Assembly: GCF_028736215.1 (NCBI RefSeq)
Contig: NZ_CP117883.1
Span: 7,316,001-7,380,000, forward strand
DNA length: 64,000 nucleotides
Direction: 5' to 3'
DNA from: Mucilaginibacter sp. KACC 22773
GTDB taxonomy: Bacteria; Bacteroidota; Bacteroidia; Sphingobacteriales; Sphingobacteriaceae
In this document: positions 54,085-63,981 of the stretch, piece after piece
Layout: every line of letters starts with the position of its first letter
Numbering within the stretch: the first letter of the stretch is position 1
The notes under the pieces: model-generated
Seen by the model: the letters and a program-made list of their open reading frames with translations, nothing else
Databases searched by the model: none
Told to the model about the DNA's origin: nothing
Program-made: the position numbers and the translations under genes

Positions 54085-55572
54085 CTATATAATATCCAGC
54101 TGCACCGTTAGGTGTATAAAAAACTCTTTGGCGTTTTCGCGGATAACCAAATCGTGCCGGTTGGGGTAAAGTAATGCCAACCTTTGTTTTACGTTATCAA
54201 GCCCAATGCCGCTTTGCCCTTTTTCGGGGTCGTTATCATGGCGAATGTGGATGCTGTTGTGCACGTCAAAGTAAAGCGTGTTGCCATCGGTTTGCAGGGT
54301 AACCTTTATATGCGATGGGTTTTGCAGGCTTATGCCATGTTTAAAGGCATTCTCTACAAAAGGGATCAGCAGCATCGGTGTTATCATGAGCGCGCCCTGG
54401 TAATCTTCAATCTGGGTTTCAATAATGATAGATGATGAAGCGGATGTACGCAGCTTTTGCAACAGGATATAATTTTTAAGATAATCAATATCCCGCGATA
54501 GCAGGATCCTGTCGCGCACGTTTTCTTCCAGCATAAAACGCATCATATCGCCCAGTTTTTGAATGCCCTCGCCGGTGCGCTCGGCATTTTCCTGCAGGGC
54601 GGTGCCATACAGCGTATTTAGCGCGTTGAATAAAAAGTGCGGGTTAATTTGCGATTTTAAAAAGTTAAGGTTAGCATCCGATTGGCCCAACTCGGTTTTA
54701 AGGGTTTTAATTTCTTCGTCTTTTTTAGCGTTGCGCCTTTTGTAGGTAGTGCGGGCCAGCGGCATTACAATAAACAATTGCGTTAAAAAGTTGAGAAAAA
54801 CCAACCATGCGATGTTTTCTGCGTCGCCAATATCAATAACCAGCACAAATATGGCGGCAGGCCTGCTTAATCCGCTTCCGCCTTTAAAGGATAAGCAGAT
54901 GAGATACACCGCAAGAGACGATAGTGCCGCAAGCAGGAACATCCGGAAGAAATAATAAATGATATTCTTGTTTTTTAATTTCTCGTTTGGCAATAGCACA
55001 TGTACGGCGTATAGGTATAAAACCATTGCTGCGGCTACATCATACAAAATATAAAAATGCAGCATAACCGGGGTGGATACATAAAGCAACCCAATGGTAA
55101 TTAGTATCCACGATGCAGTAAGCAAAGAAGCTTCATAATACAGAGCGCTTTCGCCGTTTTGGCGGTTACGGTTAAAGTAAATGAACAGAATTTTTAGCGC
55201 CAGCAATGCCGCGAAATAGATGCTGATAATGCCCACTAAATAACTGAGTGCGATGAAAATAAATATTAGCAGCGAGCCGTTTAATGCCGTACCGCCATCA
55301 CCTTCAAAAGCAGGTGTCAGGTAAAAGCAAAGCAAAAGATAGATGATAAATGTTACCAGATAACTAAACAGAATGGGCATCAGCGTTGCGCTCAATAGTG
55401 CGGGGGTAACCGCTTGCTGGCCCGCCTGGATCATGTTATTGGCTGCTATCTGATTATTGCGTACAATATCAAATATCGAAAGTATCAACGCCGCTATAAT
55501 GCAGCCTGTTACTACCCAAAACTCAATCCGGGTTACGTCGTTTTTAAACTTAAAGGTTATTTGCTTAAACAT
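54085..55572 (-). CDS. LytS-like sensor histidine kinase
   Basis: 495 residues. The N-terminus has about eight membrane helices (about 15-275). It is followed by a short coiled coil (RNAKKDEEIKTLKTELGQ) and a His_kinase domain with NPHFLFNALNTLYG (about 310) as the phosphorylated His motif, then an HATPase with PFVENAFKHG and GIGLDNVKQRL. No large sensor domain, so the signal is sensed in or near the membrane. Divergent from susC, which it may control. Confidence 0.9.
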   Translation of the reverse strand: MFKQITFKFKNDVTRIEFWVVTGCIIAALILSIFDIVRNNQIAANNMIQAGQQAVTPALLSATLMPILFSYLVTFIIYLLLCFYLTPAFEGDGGTALNGSLLIFIFIALSYLVGIISIYFAALLALKILFIYFNRNRQNGESALYYEASLLTASWILITIGLLYVSTPVMLHFYILYDVAAAMVLYLYAVHVLLPNEKLKNKNIIYYFFRMFLLAALSSLAVYLICLSFKGGSGLSRPAAIFVLVIDIGDAENIAWLVFLNFLTQLFIVMPLARTTYKRRNAKKDEEIKTLKTELGQSDANLNFLKSQINPHFLFNALNTLYGTALQENAERTGEGIQKLGDMMRFMLEENVRDRILLSRDIDYLKNYILLQKLRTSASSSIIIETQIEDYQGALMITPMLLIPFVENAFKHGISLQNPSHIKVTLQTDGNTLYFDVHNSIHIRHDNDPEKGQSGIGLDNVKQRLALLYPNRHDLVIRENAKEFFIHLTVQLDII

Positions 55573-56044
55573 TGCGTTTGTGATTTAAGGTGTATGTGTT
55601 TTCCGGTACAATGGTACAAAAGCTATTTTTGCCGAATTATTAAAATGTGATGAACCATCCAAAAAATGTGACGAACGACGTTGCCTGACCGGCTTTGAAG
55701 TTACCGCCCCGTTATATTACTCTCCCCACCGCCTTCCCCGGCTCAATTTAGTGTAACATTTACACTTGTTAAAAATCTCTTAAAGCACTGTTAATCATTA
55801 GTTAATATCTGGTATTTGCAAAATGCTTGTATTTTTTTGGATTTATATAAAAATCAGCGCTAAATTGATTTATTTTGTTTGTACAACCAATTATCTGCCC
55901 GGCTCCCATTTGCCGATAAGTTAACATCTATTTTATCTCATGCTAACAACATTAGCGTTTTTTTGCACAAAAATATCGTCGGCCAATATTCTTTGGGTCG
56001 GCAATCATCTTACATCAAAAAGGGTATAAATTAAATCAAGAACT
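55573..56044. other. Divergent intergenic region with the SusC promoter
   Basis: About 470 bases, AT-rich. Promoter annotated at 55962-55995. A weak TAGCTTTTG on the minus strand (about 55618-55626) might serve the kinase gene. No anti-sigma/sigma pair of the kind that often precedes susC is present. Confidence 0.45.
55962..55995 (+). promoter_or_regulatory. Promoter of the SusC/SusD operon
   Basis: TTTG (55962-55965), 21 bases, then TATTCTTTG (55987-55995), close to TAnnTTTG with one extra base. The leader is about 43 bases. Two GTCGGC words flank the -7 box. Confidence 0.45.
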
Positions 56045-59044
56045 ATGAAAAAAAACTACAGATTCATTTTAAGGCTATTTTACCACGCAAGGCAAGCAGC
56101 CATGCTGCTGCTTTTTATGCTGATAGCCTCGGCAAGTGTACAGGCGCAACAAAGCACCACCATACGCGGTACCGTTACCGACGAAACCAATTCCCCTCTG
56201 CCGGGTGTTGTGGTAACGGTTAAAAGCACAGGCAAAGCTACCACAACCAACAGTAACGGTGTTTACCAGGTTACGGTTAGCGGTGCTGCTGATGTTTTGA
56301 AATTTACATTTTTAGGTTCGGTACCTAAAGAAGTAACCGTAGGCGGCAAAACCGTTGTAAATATTACTTTGGTAACCGATACCAAACAGCTTAAGGATGT
56401 TGTGGTTATTGGTTATGGTACAGCAAGCCGTAAGGATGTAACCGGAGCCATTACCTCGGTAAAGGCCGAAGACTTTAACGCAGGTGTTTTAACCACTCCC
56501 GCCGAACTTTTACAAGGTAAGGTAGCCGGCTTAAACATTACCAAAAGCGGCGACCCTAACAAACAGCCTGCAACTATTTTAAGGGGACCATCAACCCTGC
56601 GCGAGGGTGCTGCACAACAGCCGTTTTATGTGATTGACGGTGTTCCAGGCGCTTCTATCGACCTGCTTGCGCCAGCTGACATTGAAAGCATTGATGTGTT
56701 AAAAGATGCATCGTCTACAGCTATTTACGGTTCGCGTGCTGCAAACGGTGTAATTATAGTTACTACCCGCAAGGCCAAAGCCGGGCAAACAAGGCTAACT
56801 TACAGCGCTTATGGTGCTGTTGAGAAGGTATCAAAAAACATCGACGTACTTACCGGCGATCAGCTGCGCCAATACCTGGCCGACAACGGTGTAAAAGCAT
56901 TGGCCCAACCAACTGATGATGACGGCTCCAATACCAATTGGCAAAAGCTTGCCGAAAGAACCGGTTATTCTCAAAACCATAACCTTTCATACGGCGGCGC
57001 CGGTACCAATTCGGAGTATGGTGCAAGTGTAAACTATATGAAAAATAATGGTATACTAAGAAATACCAGCCTTGAGCGTACCATTTACAAAGGCTATATC
57101 AACCAGCGGTTTTTCAATGATCGTTTAAAATTGGGTATCACCCTTACCAACAGCGTTACCAAAAACAACGATATATTTCAAAGCCAGGTGTTATCGGGTA
57201 TTTTATTCTACCTGCCAACGGTTAGCCCCTTTAACCCTGATGGTACCTATAAAGAAAACTACTCCCGTACAGGTAGCGGCCCATTAAACCCGTTAAGTTT
57301 AATTAACAACAACTTCACCAAAACAGAAAATAACAAAACGCTCATCAATGGTTTTGCTTCTGTCGACATATTAAAAGGTTTAAAGTTTACTATATCTGGG
57401 TCAACCCAAAAAGAGCAGAACAACGTAAACACATACTCTACAAGCCAGTCGGGTATCTATGTTAACCAAAACGGCGTTGCTGTACGCAGTGCCTATACTA
57501 ATACCAGCAATGTTGTTGAAGCTTATTTTAATTATGACCGTGTTTTTGGAAAGCACTCGTTGAAATTATTGGGTGGATACTCTTATCAGCAGGATCGTAA
57601 CAATGACGGTTTTGGTGTGCAAACACAAAACTTCTCAAACGATGCCTTAACTTACAACTACCTGGCCCTTTCAAACCCTACCCAGCTTTCGCAAATAGTA
57701 TTTAACCCGGCCTATATTTCAACATTAAGGTTTGTATCGTTTTATGCACGTGCTCAGTATGAGTTTTCAGACAAATACCTATTACAGGCTTCATTGAGGG
57801 AAGACGGCTCTTCGGCATTTGGTATTAACCAGCGCCATGGTTATTTCCCGGCTGTTTCTGCAGGATGGAAGATCACTAACGAAGAGTTTATGAAATCCAT
57901 TCCGGTTATCAGCGACCTGAAATTAAGGGCAGGCTATGGTGTATCAGGTAACAGTTTGGGCTTCGATGCCTTTACCGCAAGGTTAATTTACGGCGTTCCT
58001 CCGGGCGGCGGTAAATTTTTAAGCAATGGCAACATTGTTAACCCTATTGGCCCTGTACGTAACGATAACCCCGATTTGAAATGGGAGAGTACCGCAACCA
58101 CCAACGTTGGTTTGGATTTTGGTTTGTTTAATAACCGTTTAACCGGCTCGGTAGATTACTATATCAAGAAAACGTCCGATCTGATATACACTTACCCGGT
58201 GTCAACAACATTGTATTTTTATCCATTTTATACTGCTAACGTAGGTAAAATTAAAAACAGCGGTATCGAGGTTGTTATCAACGCGGTACCTGTAAAAACA
58301 CGCGATTTTACCTGGCGTACTTCATTCAATGTTTCGCATAATAAAAACGTTGTACAAAGCCTGTCAAACAGCCAGTTTGGCCTTAACTTTATTCAAACAG
58401 CACAGTTGGGTGGTAAAGGTCAATCAGGCAACTACAGCCAGATCATTCAGCCAGGCTATGCTATCGGCACGTTTGACCTGTGGCATTACTTAGGTAAAAA
58501 TGCCAACGGCGTAAGTACCTATCAAAAGGCCGACGGATCAACAACGGCTACCCAACCGCTTACCTCCGATCAGTTTATTAAATACGATGCCCAACCGAAA
58601 CTGATTTACGGCTGGAGCAACAGTTTCTTCTATAAAAACTTCGACCTTAATTTCCTGGTACGCGGTGTATACGGCAACAAAGTACTGAACGCAACCCTCG
58701 CCTCGCTGAACAACCCTGCCGATTCAAAGCTGCAGAATATCCCAACGTTTACCTTAGGCGAATCATTTAAAGATATCAATGCTTACCTCGTATCTGATCG
58801 TTTCCTTGAAAGTGGTTCATACCTGCGTTTAGATAACGCTACACTGGGTTACACCATCAAGCCACATATCCAGGCCTTTAAAAGCCTTCGTTTTTATGCA
58901 TCCGGAAATAACATTTTTATCATCACCAAATACCGTGGTGTTGATCCCGAAATTAATATCGGCGGCCTGACACCGGGTATCGATAATAAGGATTTCTATC
59001 CTAAAACACGCACGTTTAGCTTAGGCATAACGGCACAATTCTAA
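56045..59044 (+). CDS. SusC/RagA-type TonB-dependent outer-membrane receptor
   Basis: 999 residues. Signal peptide (to VQAQQ), carboxypeptidase-like beta-sandwich (about 40-118, GTVTDETNSPLPGVVVTV), TonB box region (VVVIGYGTASRKDVTGA), plug (to about 235, SSTAIYGSRAANGVI) and a 22-strand barrel ending GITAQF. Pairs with SusD downstream to import a specific nutrient, using TonB. The neighbouring phospholipase C hints at phosphoinositide or glycerophospho-compounds as substrate (inference). Confidence 0.93.
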   Translation: MKKNYRFILRLFYHARQAAMLLLFMLIASASVQAQQSTTIRGTVTDETNSPLPGVVVTVKSTGKATTTNSNGVYQVTVSGAADVLKFTFLGSVPKEVTVGGKTVVNITLVTDTKQLKDVVVIGYGTASRKDVTGAITSVKAEDFNAGVLTTPAELLQGKVAGLNITKSGDPNKQPATILRGPSTLREGAAQQPFYVIDGVPGASIDLLAPADIESIDVLKDASSTAIYGSRAANGVIIVTTRKAKAGQTRLTYSAYGAVEKVSKNIDVLTGDQLRQYLADNGVKALAQPTDDDGSNTNWQKLAERTGYSQNHNLSYGGAGTNSEYGASVNYMKNNGILRNTSLERTIYKGYINQRFFNDRLKLGITLTNSVTKNNDIFQSQVLSGILFYLPTVSPFNPDGTYKENYSRTGSGPLNPLSLINNNFTKTENNKTLINGFASVDILKGLKFTISGSTQKEQNNVNTYSTSQSGIYVNQNGVAVRSAYTNTSNVVEAYFNYDRVFGKHSLKLLGGYSYQQDRNNDGFGVQTQNFSNDALTYNYLALSNPTQLSQIVFNPAYISTLRFVSFYARAQYEFSDKYLLQASLREDGSSAFGINQRHGYFPAVSAGWKITNEEFMKSIPVISDLKLRAGYGVSGNSLGFDAFTARLIYGVPPGGGKFLSNGNIVNPIGPVRNDNPDLKWESTATTNVGLDFGLFNNRLTGSVDYYIKKTSDLIYTYPVSTTLYFYPFYTANVGKIKNSGIEVVINAVPVKTRDFTWRTSFNVSHNKNVVQSLSNSQFGLNFIQTAQLGGKGQSGNYSQIIQPGYAIGTFDLWHYLGKNANGVSTYQKADGSTTATQPLTSDQFIKYDAQPKLIYGWSNSFFYKNFDLNFLVRGVYGNKVLNATLASLNNPADSKLQNIPTFTLGESFKDINAYLVSDRFLESGSYLRLDNATLGYTIKPHIQAFKSLRFYASGNNIFIITKYRGVDPEINIGGLTPGIDNKDFYPKTRTFSLGITAQF

Positions 59045-59066
59045 AAAATCAGAAGGAGATAAAAAG

Positions 59067-60695
59067 ATGAAAAAGATAATTATAATATGTGCCGCAATTG
59101 CCGTGATCATGAGCACATATTCATGTACAAAATTAGATGTACCTGTTGAATCACAATACGTAAAAACAAATTTCCCGGTTACCGATGCCGATTATACCGC
59201 ATTGCTGGGCACTATTTATTCAAACCTATCGGCAAGCTACGCGGTGCCTTACTGGCGCATGCAGGACATGTCTACAGATGAGGCCATATTGCCCGCCCGT
59301 GATGGCAACTTTGACGACGGCGGCCAGTACAGGCAATTACACTACCACACCTGGACGTTTGACCACCCTAACGTAATAGGTGTTTGGCAATGGGGTTTTG
59401 GGGGTATCAACACCTGTAACCGTATCATCAGCGTAATTAACGCTTCATCATCATCGGCCACAAAAAAGGCAGCCTCTATTGCCGAAGTTAAAGCAATGCG
59501 CGCCCTGTACCTTTATTTCATGATGGATTTGTACGGCAACGTACCTATCATTACCGATTTTCCGGTAACTGTACAACCCGCCAACCAGCCGCGTGCCAAG
59601 GTATACGCGTTTATTGAAAGCGAGCTTAAAGCCGTTTTACCTTTATTGCCCGCTAAAAGCGCCAATGCAGCAACAAACGTATCGCAGTATGGCCGCCCAA
59701 CAAAAGGTATGGTGTTTGCCTTGCTTGCAAAAATGTACCTCAACTCCGGCGTGTATACCGGTACCACCCGTTACCAGGAAACCGTTACCATGTGCGATAG
59801 CGTACAGGCCAACGCCAACTACTTCCTGGATGCCAGATACAGGGACATATTTTTGCCAACCAATGGCCCGGCAATTAATGAAACCATTTTTGCAGTACCT
59901 TACGATCAGCAAATACCGGGCAACCAGTTTACCCGTTTCGGTTTCTTTTACTACCTGGCTAATGCATACGGCTTTAACGTGGGTTTAAGTATTGCTATGA
60001 GTACTACGCCCGAGTTTTACAACCGTTTTAATATTCCGGGCGACGACCGTACCAAAACATGGCTGGCTGGACCGCAATATTATCCAGATGGGAATGGCGG
60101 CTTTACTAATCAGCCGGTTTACTATCCTGTGGGAGCCGCAGGTGTTCCGCCAAACACACAAATAAACATTATTCCTACGTTAACCTTAACCGGGTTAAAG
60201 CCAATGGATTTGGGCAACGATGTGCTTACTTCACAATCAGAAGGCGTGCGTTCACTAAAATACTATCCGGATGTTAACATCATCCAGGCAACCCGGTTAA
60301 ACAGTAATGATGTACCGGTATTCCGTTTGGCCGATGTGTACCTGATGAAAGCAGAAGCTATATTGCGCGGGGCAACACCAACAGCCATAAACGGCGAAGT
60401 GCAAATCCCGCTTATATTGGTAAACAAACTTCGTACCCGCGCTCACGCGCAACTGGCCTCATCCATTGATTTGGATGGCTTGCTGGATGAGCGTGCACGT
60501 GAACTGTCATGGGAAGCATGGCGCCGTAACGATTTGATCCGTTATGGGTTGTTTGAAAAAGAGTATCCGCTGCCCGTTGCCGGTGGTAAAACAGACGATT
60601 TGAAAATGAATACCGATCCTACCCGTAGGTTATATCCAATTCCATCAACCGAATTAAAAACAAATCCTAACCTGGTGCAAAACCCTGGTTATTAA
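59067..60695 (+). CDS. SusD/RagB-type outer-membrane lipoprotein
   Basis: 542 residues. Lipoprotein signal (IMSTYSC). SusD fold: TPR-like helices with GTIYSNLSASYA, a WQWGFGGINTCNRII segment, and the C-terminal RLADVYLMKAEAIL and RARELSWEAWRRNDLIRYG motifs. Binds the ligand on the cell surface and delivers it to SusC. Follows SusC by 22 bases. Terminator after it. Confidence 0.93.
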   Translation: MKKIIIICAAIAVIMSTYSCTKLDVPVESQYVKTNFPVTDADYTALLGTIYSNLSASYAVPYWRMQDMSTDEAILPARDGNFDDGGQYRQLHYHTWTFDHPNVIGVWQWGFGGINTCNRIISVINASSSSATKKAASIAEVKAMRALYLYFMMDLYGNVPIITDFPVTVQPANQPRAKVYAFIESELKAVLPLLPAKSANAATNVSQYGRPTKGMVFALLAKMYLNSGVYTGTTRYQETVTMCDSVQANANYFLDARYRDIFLPTNGPAINETIFAVPYDQQIPGNQFTRFGFFYYLANAYGFNVGLSIAMSTTPEFYNRFNIPGDDRTKTWLAGPQYYPDGNGGFTNQPVYYPVGAAGVPPNTQINIIPTLTLTGLKPMDLGNDVLTSQSEGVRSLKYYPDVNIIQATRLNSNDVPVFRLADVYLMKAEAILRGATPTAINGEVQIPLILVNKLRTRAHAQLASSIDLDGLLDERARELSWEAWRRNDLIRYGLFEKEYPLPVAGGKTDDLKMNTDPTRRLYPIPSTELKTNPNLVQNPGY

Positions 60696-60711
60696 TATTT
60701 TTTTGACAGAT

Positions 60712-60745
60712 AATAAGCGCAAAGGACACGTCTCTTGCGCTTATT
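60712..60745 (+). terminator. Intrinsic terminator after SusD
   Basis: AATAAGCGCAA (60712-60722) and TTGCGCTTATT (60735-60745), eleven perfect pairs, then TCGTTTT. It would separate susCD from the phospholipase gene or allow partial read-through. Confidence 0.65.
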
Positions 60746-60779
60746 TCGTTTTAATTTGATAGCTAAATAATATAATACC

Positions 60780-61871
60780 ATGAAACTCATTAGCGGCTTA
60801 CTCATCAGCCTTTTATTCCCACTCACGGTTTTAAAAAACGATACCGATGATATTACCATCAACAAGATCCAGGTAATCGGATCGCACAATAGCTATAAGC
60901 GGGCCATCGACCCCAAATTGTTTAAATTTTTGCAGCAGCGCGATTCTGTGGGCATGAGCAAAATTGATTACGAACACGTCGATCTGTCAGATCAGCTTAA
61001 TTTAGGTTTGGGCGCCCTGGAAATAGATGTTTACGCTGATGCCAAAGGCGGTAAATATGCCCACCCAAAAGGATTGGACTGGGCACCCGGCCAACCCGCT
61101 TTTGATACCGATGGCGTAATGAAAGCGCCCGGCTTTAAGGTTTTTCATATACAGGATATCGACTACCGCAGCAATTGTCAAACCTTTAAACTTTGCCTGC
61201 AGGAGCTAAAAAAATGGAGCGACGCGCATCCAGGCCATAACCCTGTTTTTATTACTATGAATGCCAAGGACGAGCCGATGAAGAAGCCGGGCTTTACCAT
61301 CCCCGAAAAATTTACTTCGGCCACATTTAACGCTTTGGATAAAGAGATTTTGGATAACCTGGGCAAACAATACGTAATAACCCCCGACGATGTACGGGGC
61401 AAATATAAAACCCTTGAAACAGCAGTATTACATAACAACTGGCCAACGCTAAAAGCAGCTAAAGGGAAGTTTATATTTATCCTTGATGAAAAAGGCAAAA
61501 AAAGGGCCGCTTATATAGCCGGCCACCCATCGTTAAAAGGCAGGGTGTTGTTTGCCGATGCTATGCCCGGCACGCCCGAAGCTGCCATCCATATCATGAA
61601 CAACGCAAAAAAAGACCTTGTTGCAATAAAAGCACTGGTAAAAAAAGGATATATCATCCGTACCCGTGCTGATTCGGACACCGAAGAAGCCCGCAATAAT
61701 GACAAAAGCTCATTTGCCGCCGCGCAAAAATCGGGAGCTCAAATTATCAGTACCGACTACTACAAAAAAAGCACTCATTTTAAATCAGATTACGTGATCA
61801 GTTTTGCTGATGGCACCTACTTTAAAGTTGACCCATTGTTTAAGGCGACGGCGGCCGTTGGTGCAAAGTAA
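60780..61871 (+). CDS. Exported calcium-dependent phosphoinositide-specific phospholipase C-like protein
   Basis: 363 residues with a short signal (MKLISGLLISLLFPLTVLKN). TIM-barrel PLC of the bacterial calcium-dependent group: catalytic IGSHNSYK (His about 37), EIDVYADAKGGKYAH (metal ligands), VFHIQDIDY (second His) and FITMNAKDE. It splits phosphatidylinositol-like lipids into an inositol phosphate and diacylglycerol. Lies just after susCD, which suggests a lipid-scavenging locus. No inositol catabolism genes in the window. Confidence 0.85.
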   Translation: MKLISGLLISLLFPLTVLKNDTDDITINKIQVIGSHNSYKRAIDPKLFKFLQQRDSVGMSKIDYEHVDLSDQLNLGLGALEIDVYADAKGGKYAHPKGLDWAPGQPAFDTDGVMKAPGFKVFHIQDIDYRSNCQTFKLCLQELKKWSDAHPGHNPVFITMNAKDEPMKKPGFTIPEKFTSATFNALDKEILDNLGKQYVITPDDVRGKYKTLETAVLHNNWPTLKAAKGKFIFILDEKGKKRAAYIAGHPSLKGRVLFADAMPGTPEAAIHIMNNAKKDLVAIKALVKKGYIIRTRADSDTEEARNNDKSSFAAAQKSGAQIISTDYYKKSTHFKSDYVISFADGTYFKVDPLFKATAAVGAK

Positions 61872-61893
61872 CAAGCATATTATAACTAATAAC

Positions 61894-61926
61894 GGAAGCC
61901 CTGGATGTGATAGTCCGGGGCTTTCC
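61894..61926 (+). terminator. Hairpin after the phospholipase gene
   Basis: GGAAGCCCTGGA (61894-61905) pairs with TCCGGGGCTTTCC (61914-61926), 12 pairs with one bulge. No T run, so only probable. Confidence 0.45.
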
Positions 61927-62126
61927 TGGTTTAATAATTCCAGATTTGAGAAGTTTAATTAATGCTGTTTTTTTTCAACAAATTGTTGATGGCTACACTG
62001 TTTAAAATTTTTTTAAGTCTTCCGCTGCTTTATCATCGAAAGCAAAATATTTCTCCGTCTCTGCACAAAATGTTCCTACCTTACGTTATCGTAGTAATTA
62101 AAACTAACCATCAAACTTTACACAAC

Positions 62127-62819
62127 ATGAAAAAACTACTTACCCTTGTCATCCTGTTCGCGCTTGTTGCTCCCGTATTTGCACAATCAACCGATTCGCG
62201 CCGCACTATTGTTGTTACCGGTACAGCTGAAGCCGAAGTTACACCCGATAATATCACCGTGTCTATCGCACTACAGGAATTTATGGATGGCAAAAAACGT
62301 GTGCCTATTTATGAGTTGGAGGCTCAGCTTGAAAAAGCGGTTAAAGATGCCGGTATCCCTAAAGAGGATTTCACTATCGATGATGTTTCGGCCTGGAACA
62401 ATTATTATCAAAAGAAAAGAGCTCCCGATTTTATGGCCGGCAAGCAATATCATATCCTGGTGCACAACCTTGATAAATACAACAAGATATTGGCCGCTAT
62501 AAACCCCAAAGGCATTTCTGCTACCGAGGTACAAAGCTCCGAATACTCTAAAATAATCGAACTAAAGCGGGAGCTTAAGATTAAGGCCCTTCTTGCTGCC
62601 CGCGATAAAGCAACTTATATGCTTGATGCCCTGGGCGAAAAATTAGGCCGCCCCATCACCATTAATGAAGCCGACCCTGCAGTCAGCTATTTCGGTTTAT
62701 CAGTCCCGCAGTACTCCAACACCATCATGTTTAACAAAGCGGCACCGGCAGAGTCTGACATCAACTATAAAAAGATAAAAGTAAGCTTCCAGGTGCAGGC
62801 TGTTTTCGAGATAAAGTGA
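62127..62819 (+). CDS. SIMPL domain (DUF541) periplasmic protein
   Basis: 230 residues from ATG 62127, which opens a signal peptide (MKKLLTLVILFALVAPVFAQ); the longer frame from 61962 has no coding character in its first 55 codons. The SIMPL pattern is clear: IVVTGTAEAEVTPDNITVSI and ARDKATYMLDALGEKLGRP. Family members form oligomeric barrels in the periplasm with poorly known function. Neighbour of the DUF4097 gene. Confidence 0.87.
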   Translation: MKKLLTLVILFALVAPVFAQSTDSRRTIVVTGTAEAEVTPDNITVSIALQEFMDGKKRVPIYELEAQLEKAVKDAGIPKEDFTIDDVSAWNNYYQKKRAPDFMAGKQYHILVHNLDKYNKILAAINPKGISATEVQSSEYSKIIELKRELKIKALLAARDKATYMLDALGEKLGRPITINEADPAVSYFGLSVPQYSNTIMFNKAAPAESDINYKKIKVSFQVQAVFEIK

Positions 62820-62879
62820 GACTGAGTAAAAACAGGTCGGTGTCAAGGCGGCGTCCACAAAATAATTATCTTTCCCTGC

Positions 62880-62903
62880 AACGATTCCCGCCCAGCCGCT
62901 GTC
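62880..62903 (+). promoter_or_regulatory. ECF-type promoter of the DUF4097 gene
   Basis: TGCAACG with AAC at 62880-62882, then TGTC at 62900-62903 (17 bases between), followed by TTATC. Nearly the same layout as the promoter at 13538-13560. The start codon is 29 bases on. Confidence 0.5.
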
Positions 62904-62931
62904 TTATCCATGCAAACCAAATCAAAACAAC

Positions 62932-63981
62932 ATGAAAGCATATATTTTATCGGCCTTGCTAGCCTGCCAAACCATAGCGGCTATAGCGCAGGATAACGAT
63001 GGCAAAACGCCATATCTAACTAAATCGCTGGCAAGCGATGCCATCAGCAGCGTTGTGGTAAATACATCGGCCGGTGGCATTGAAGTAAGCGGGCGCGCAG
63101 GGCAGGCGCCAAGGGTTGAGGTATACATCAGGGGCAATAACGGCCGTGATCTGTCGAAAGAGGAAATCAAAAAACGCCTTGATAAGGATTACGACCTGAG
63201 CGTAACCGTAACCGGCCACGAAGTACGGGCCATTGCCAAAAACAAGCACGAAAACCAAAGCTTCAACTGGAAAAAATCAATCAGTATCTCGTTTAAAATA
63301 TTTGTTCCGCAACAGGTTGCTACCAATCTGAAAACCAGTGGCGGAGGTATCCGTTTAGATAACTTAAAAGGTAATGAAACATTTACTACCAGCGGCGGAG
63401 GATTGGAAGTCGACAGGCTTTACGGCACAATTAAAGGTATCACATCGGGTGGTGGTATCAGGGTTACCAACAGCGGCGATAACATTAACCTGCAAACCAG
63501 CGGCGGTGGTATCGAGGCCAAAAATCTGACAGGTAAAATCAGCCTGGAAACATCGGGTGGTGGGTTACGCCTTGAAAATTTAAAAGGCACCGTTAACGCC
63601 CATACCAGCGGGGGCGGTGTTGAGGGCAGCAGTATTGAAGGCGAACTGGTTACCAGCACCTCCGGTGGTGGCATCGACCTTAAAGGCATGAACTGCAGCC
63701 TCGACGCATCAACAAGCGCCGGAAGCCTGCGTGCGCAAATGGTTAAAGTGGGTAAGTTCCTGAAACTGGACGTAAGCTCGGGTAATATTGATTTACAGCT
63801 GCCGGCAAACCAGGGCCTAAACCTCGATATTCGTGGCGACGGTATTAACCAGCACCCATCAAAAATAAGTGGCTTTACCGGGCAGTGGGACAATGAACAT
63901 ATTAAAGGCACGGTGAACGGAGGAGGTGCGCCGGTGACAGCCGAAGCGTCGAGCGGTAACGTAAGCGTAAGGTTTAACTAA
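62932..63981 (+). CDS. Exported DUF4097 beta-solenoid protein
   Basis: 349 residues with a signal peptide (to about AIAQDN). From about 140 it is a regular solenoid with an 18-residue step. Seven copies of TSGGG start each turn (for example TSGGGIRLDNLKGNETF), then two weaker turns (STSAGSL, DVSSGNI). This is DUF4097, seen in envelope proteins of Bacteroidota. Its upstream ECF-type box suggests co-regulation with the sigma operon at 13584-16124, which also encodes a DUF4097-like protein. Confidence 0.85.
   Translation: MKAYILSALLACQTIAAIAQDNDGKTPYLTKSLASDAISSVVVNTSAGGIEVSGRAGQAPRVEVYIRGNNGRDLSKEEIKKRLDKDYDLSVTVTGHEVRAIAKNKHENQSFNWKKSISISFKIFVPQQVATNLKTSGGGIRLDNLKGNETFTTSGGGLEVDRLYGTIKGITSGGGIRVTNSGDNINLQTSGGGIEAKNLTGKISLETSGGGLRLENLKGTVNAHTSGGGVEGSSIEGELVTSTSGGGIDLKGMNCSLDASTSAGSLRAQMVKVGKFLKLDVSSGNIDLQLPANQGLNLDIRGDGINQHPSKISGFTGQWDNEHIKGTVNGGGAPVTAEASSGNVSVRFN

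Noticed and set aside
63420..63911. 163-residue minus-strand frame
   Set aside because: Mirror of the 18-residue solenoid repeats of the DUF4097 gene; low-complexity Pro/Leu-rich product.
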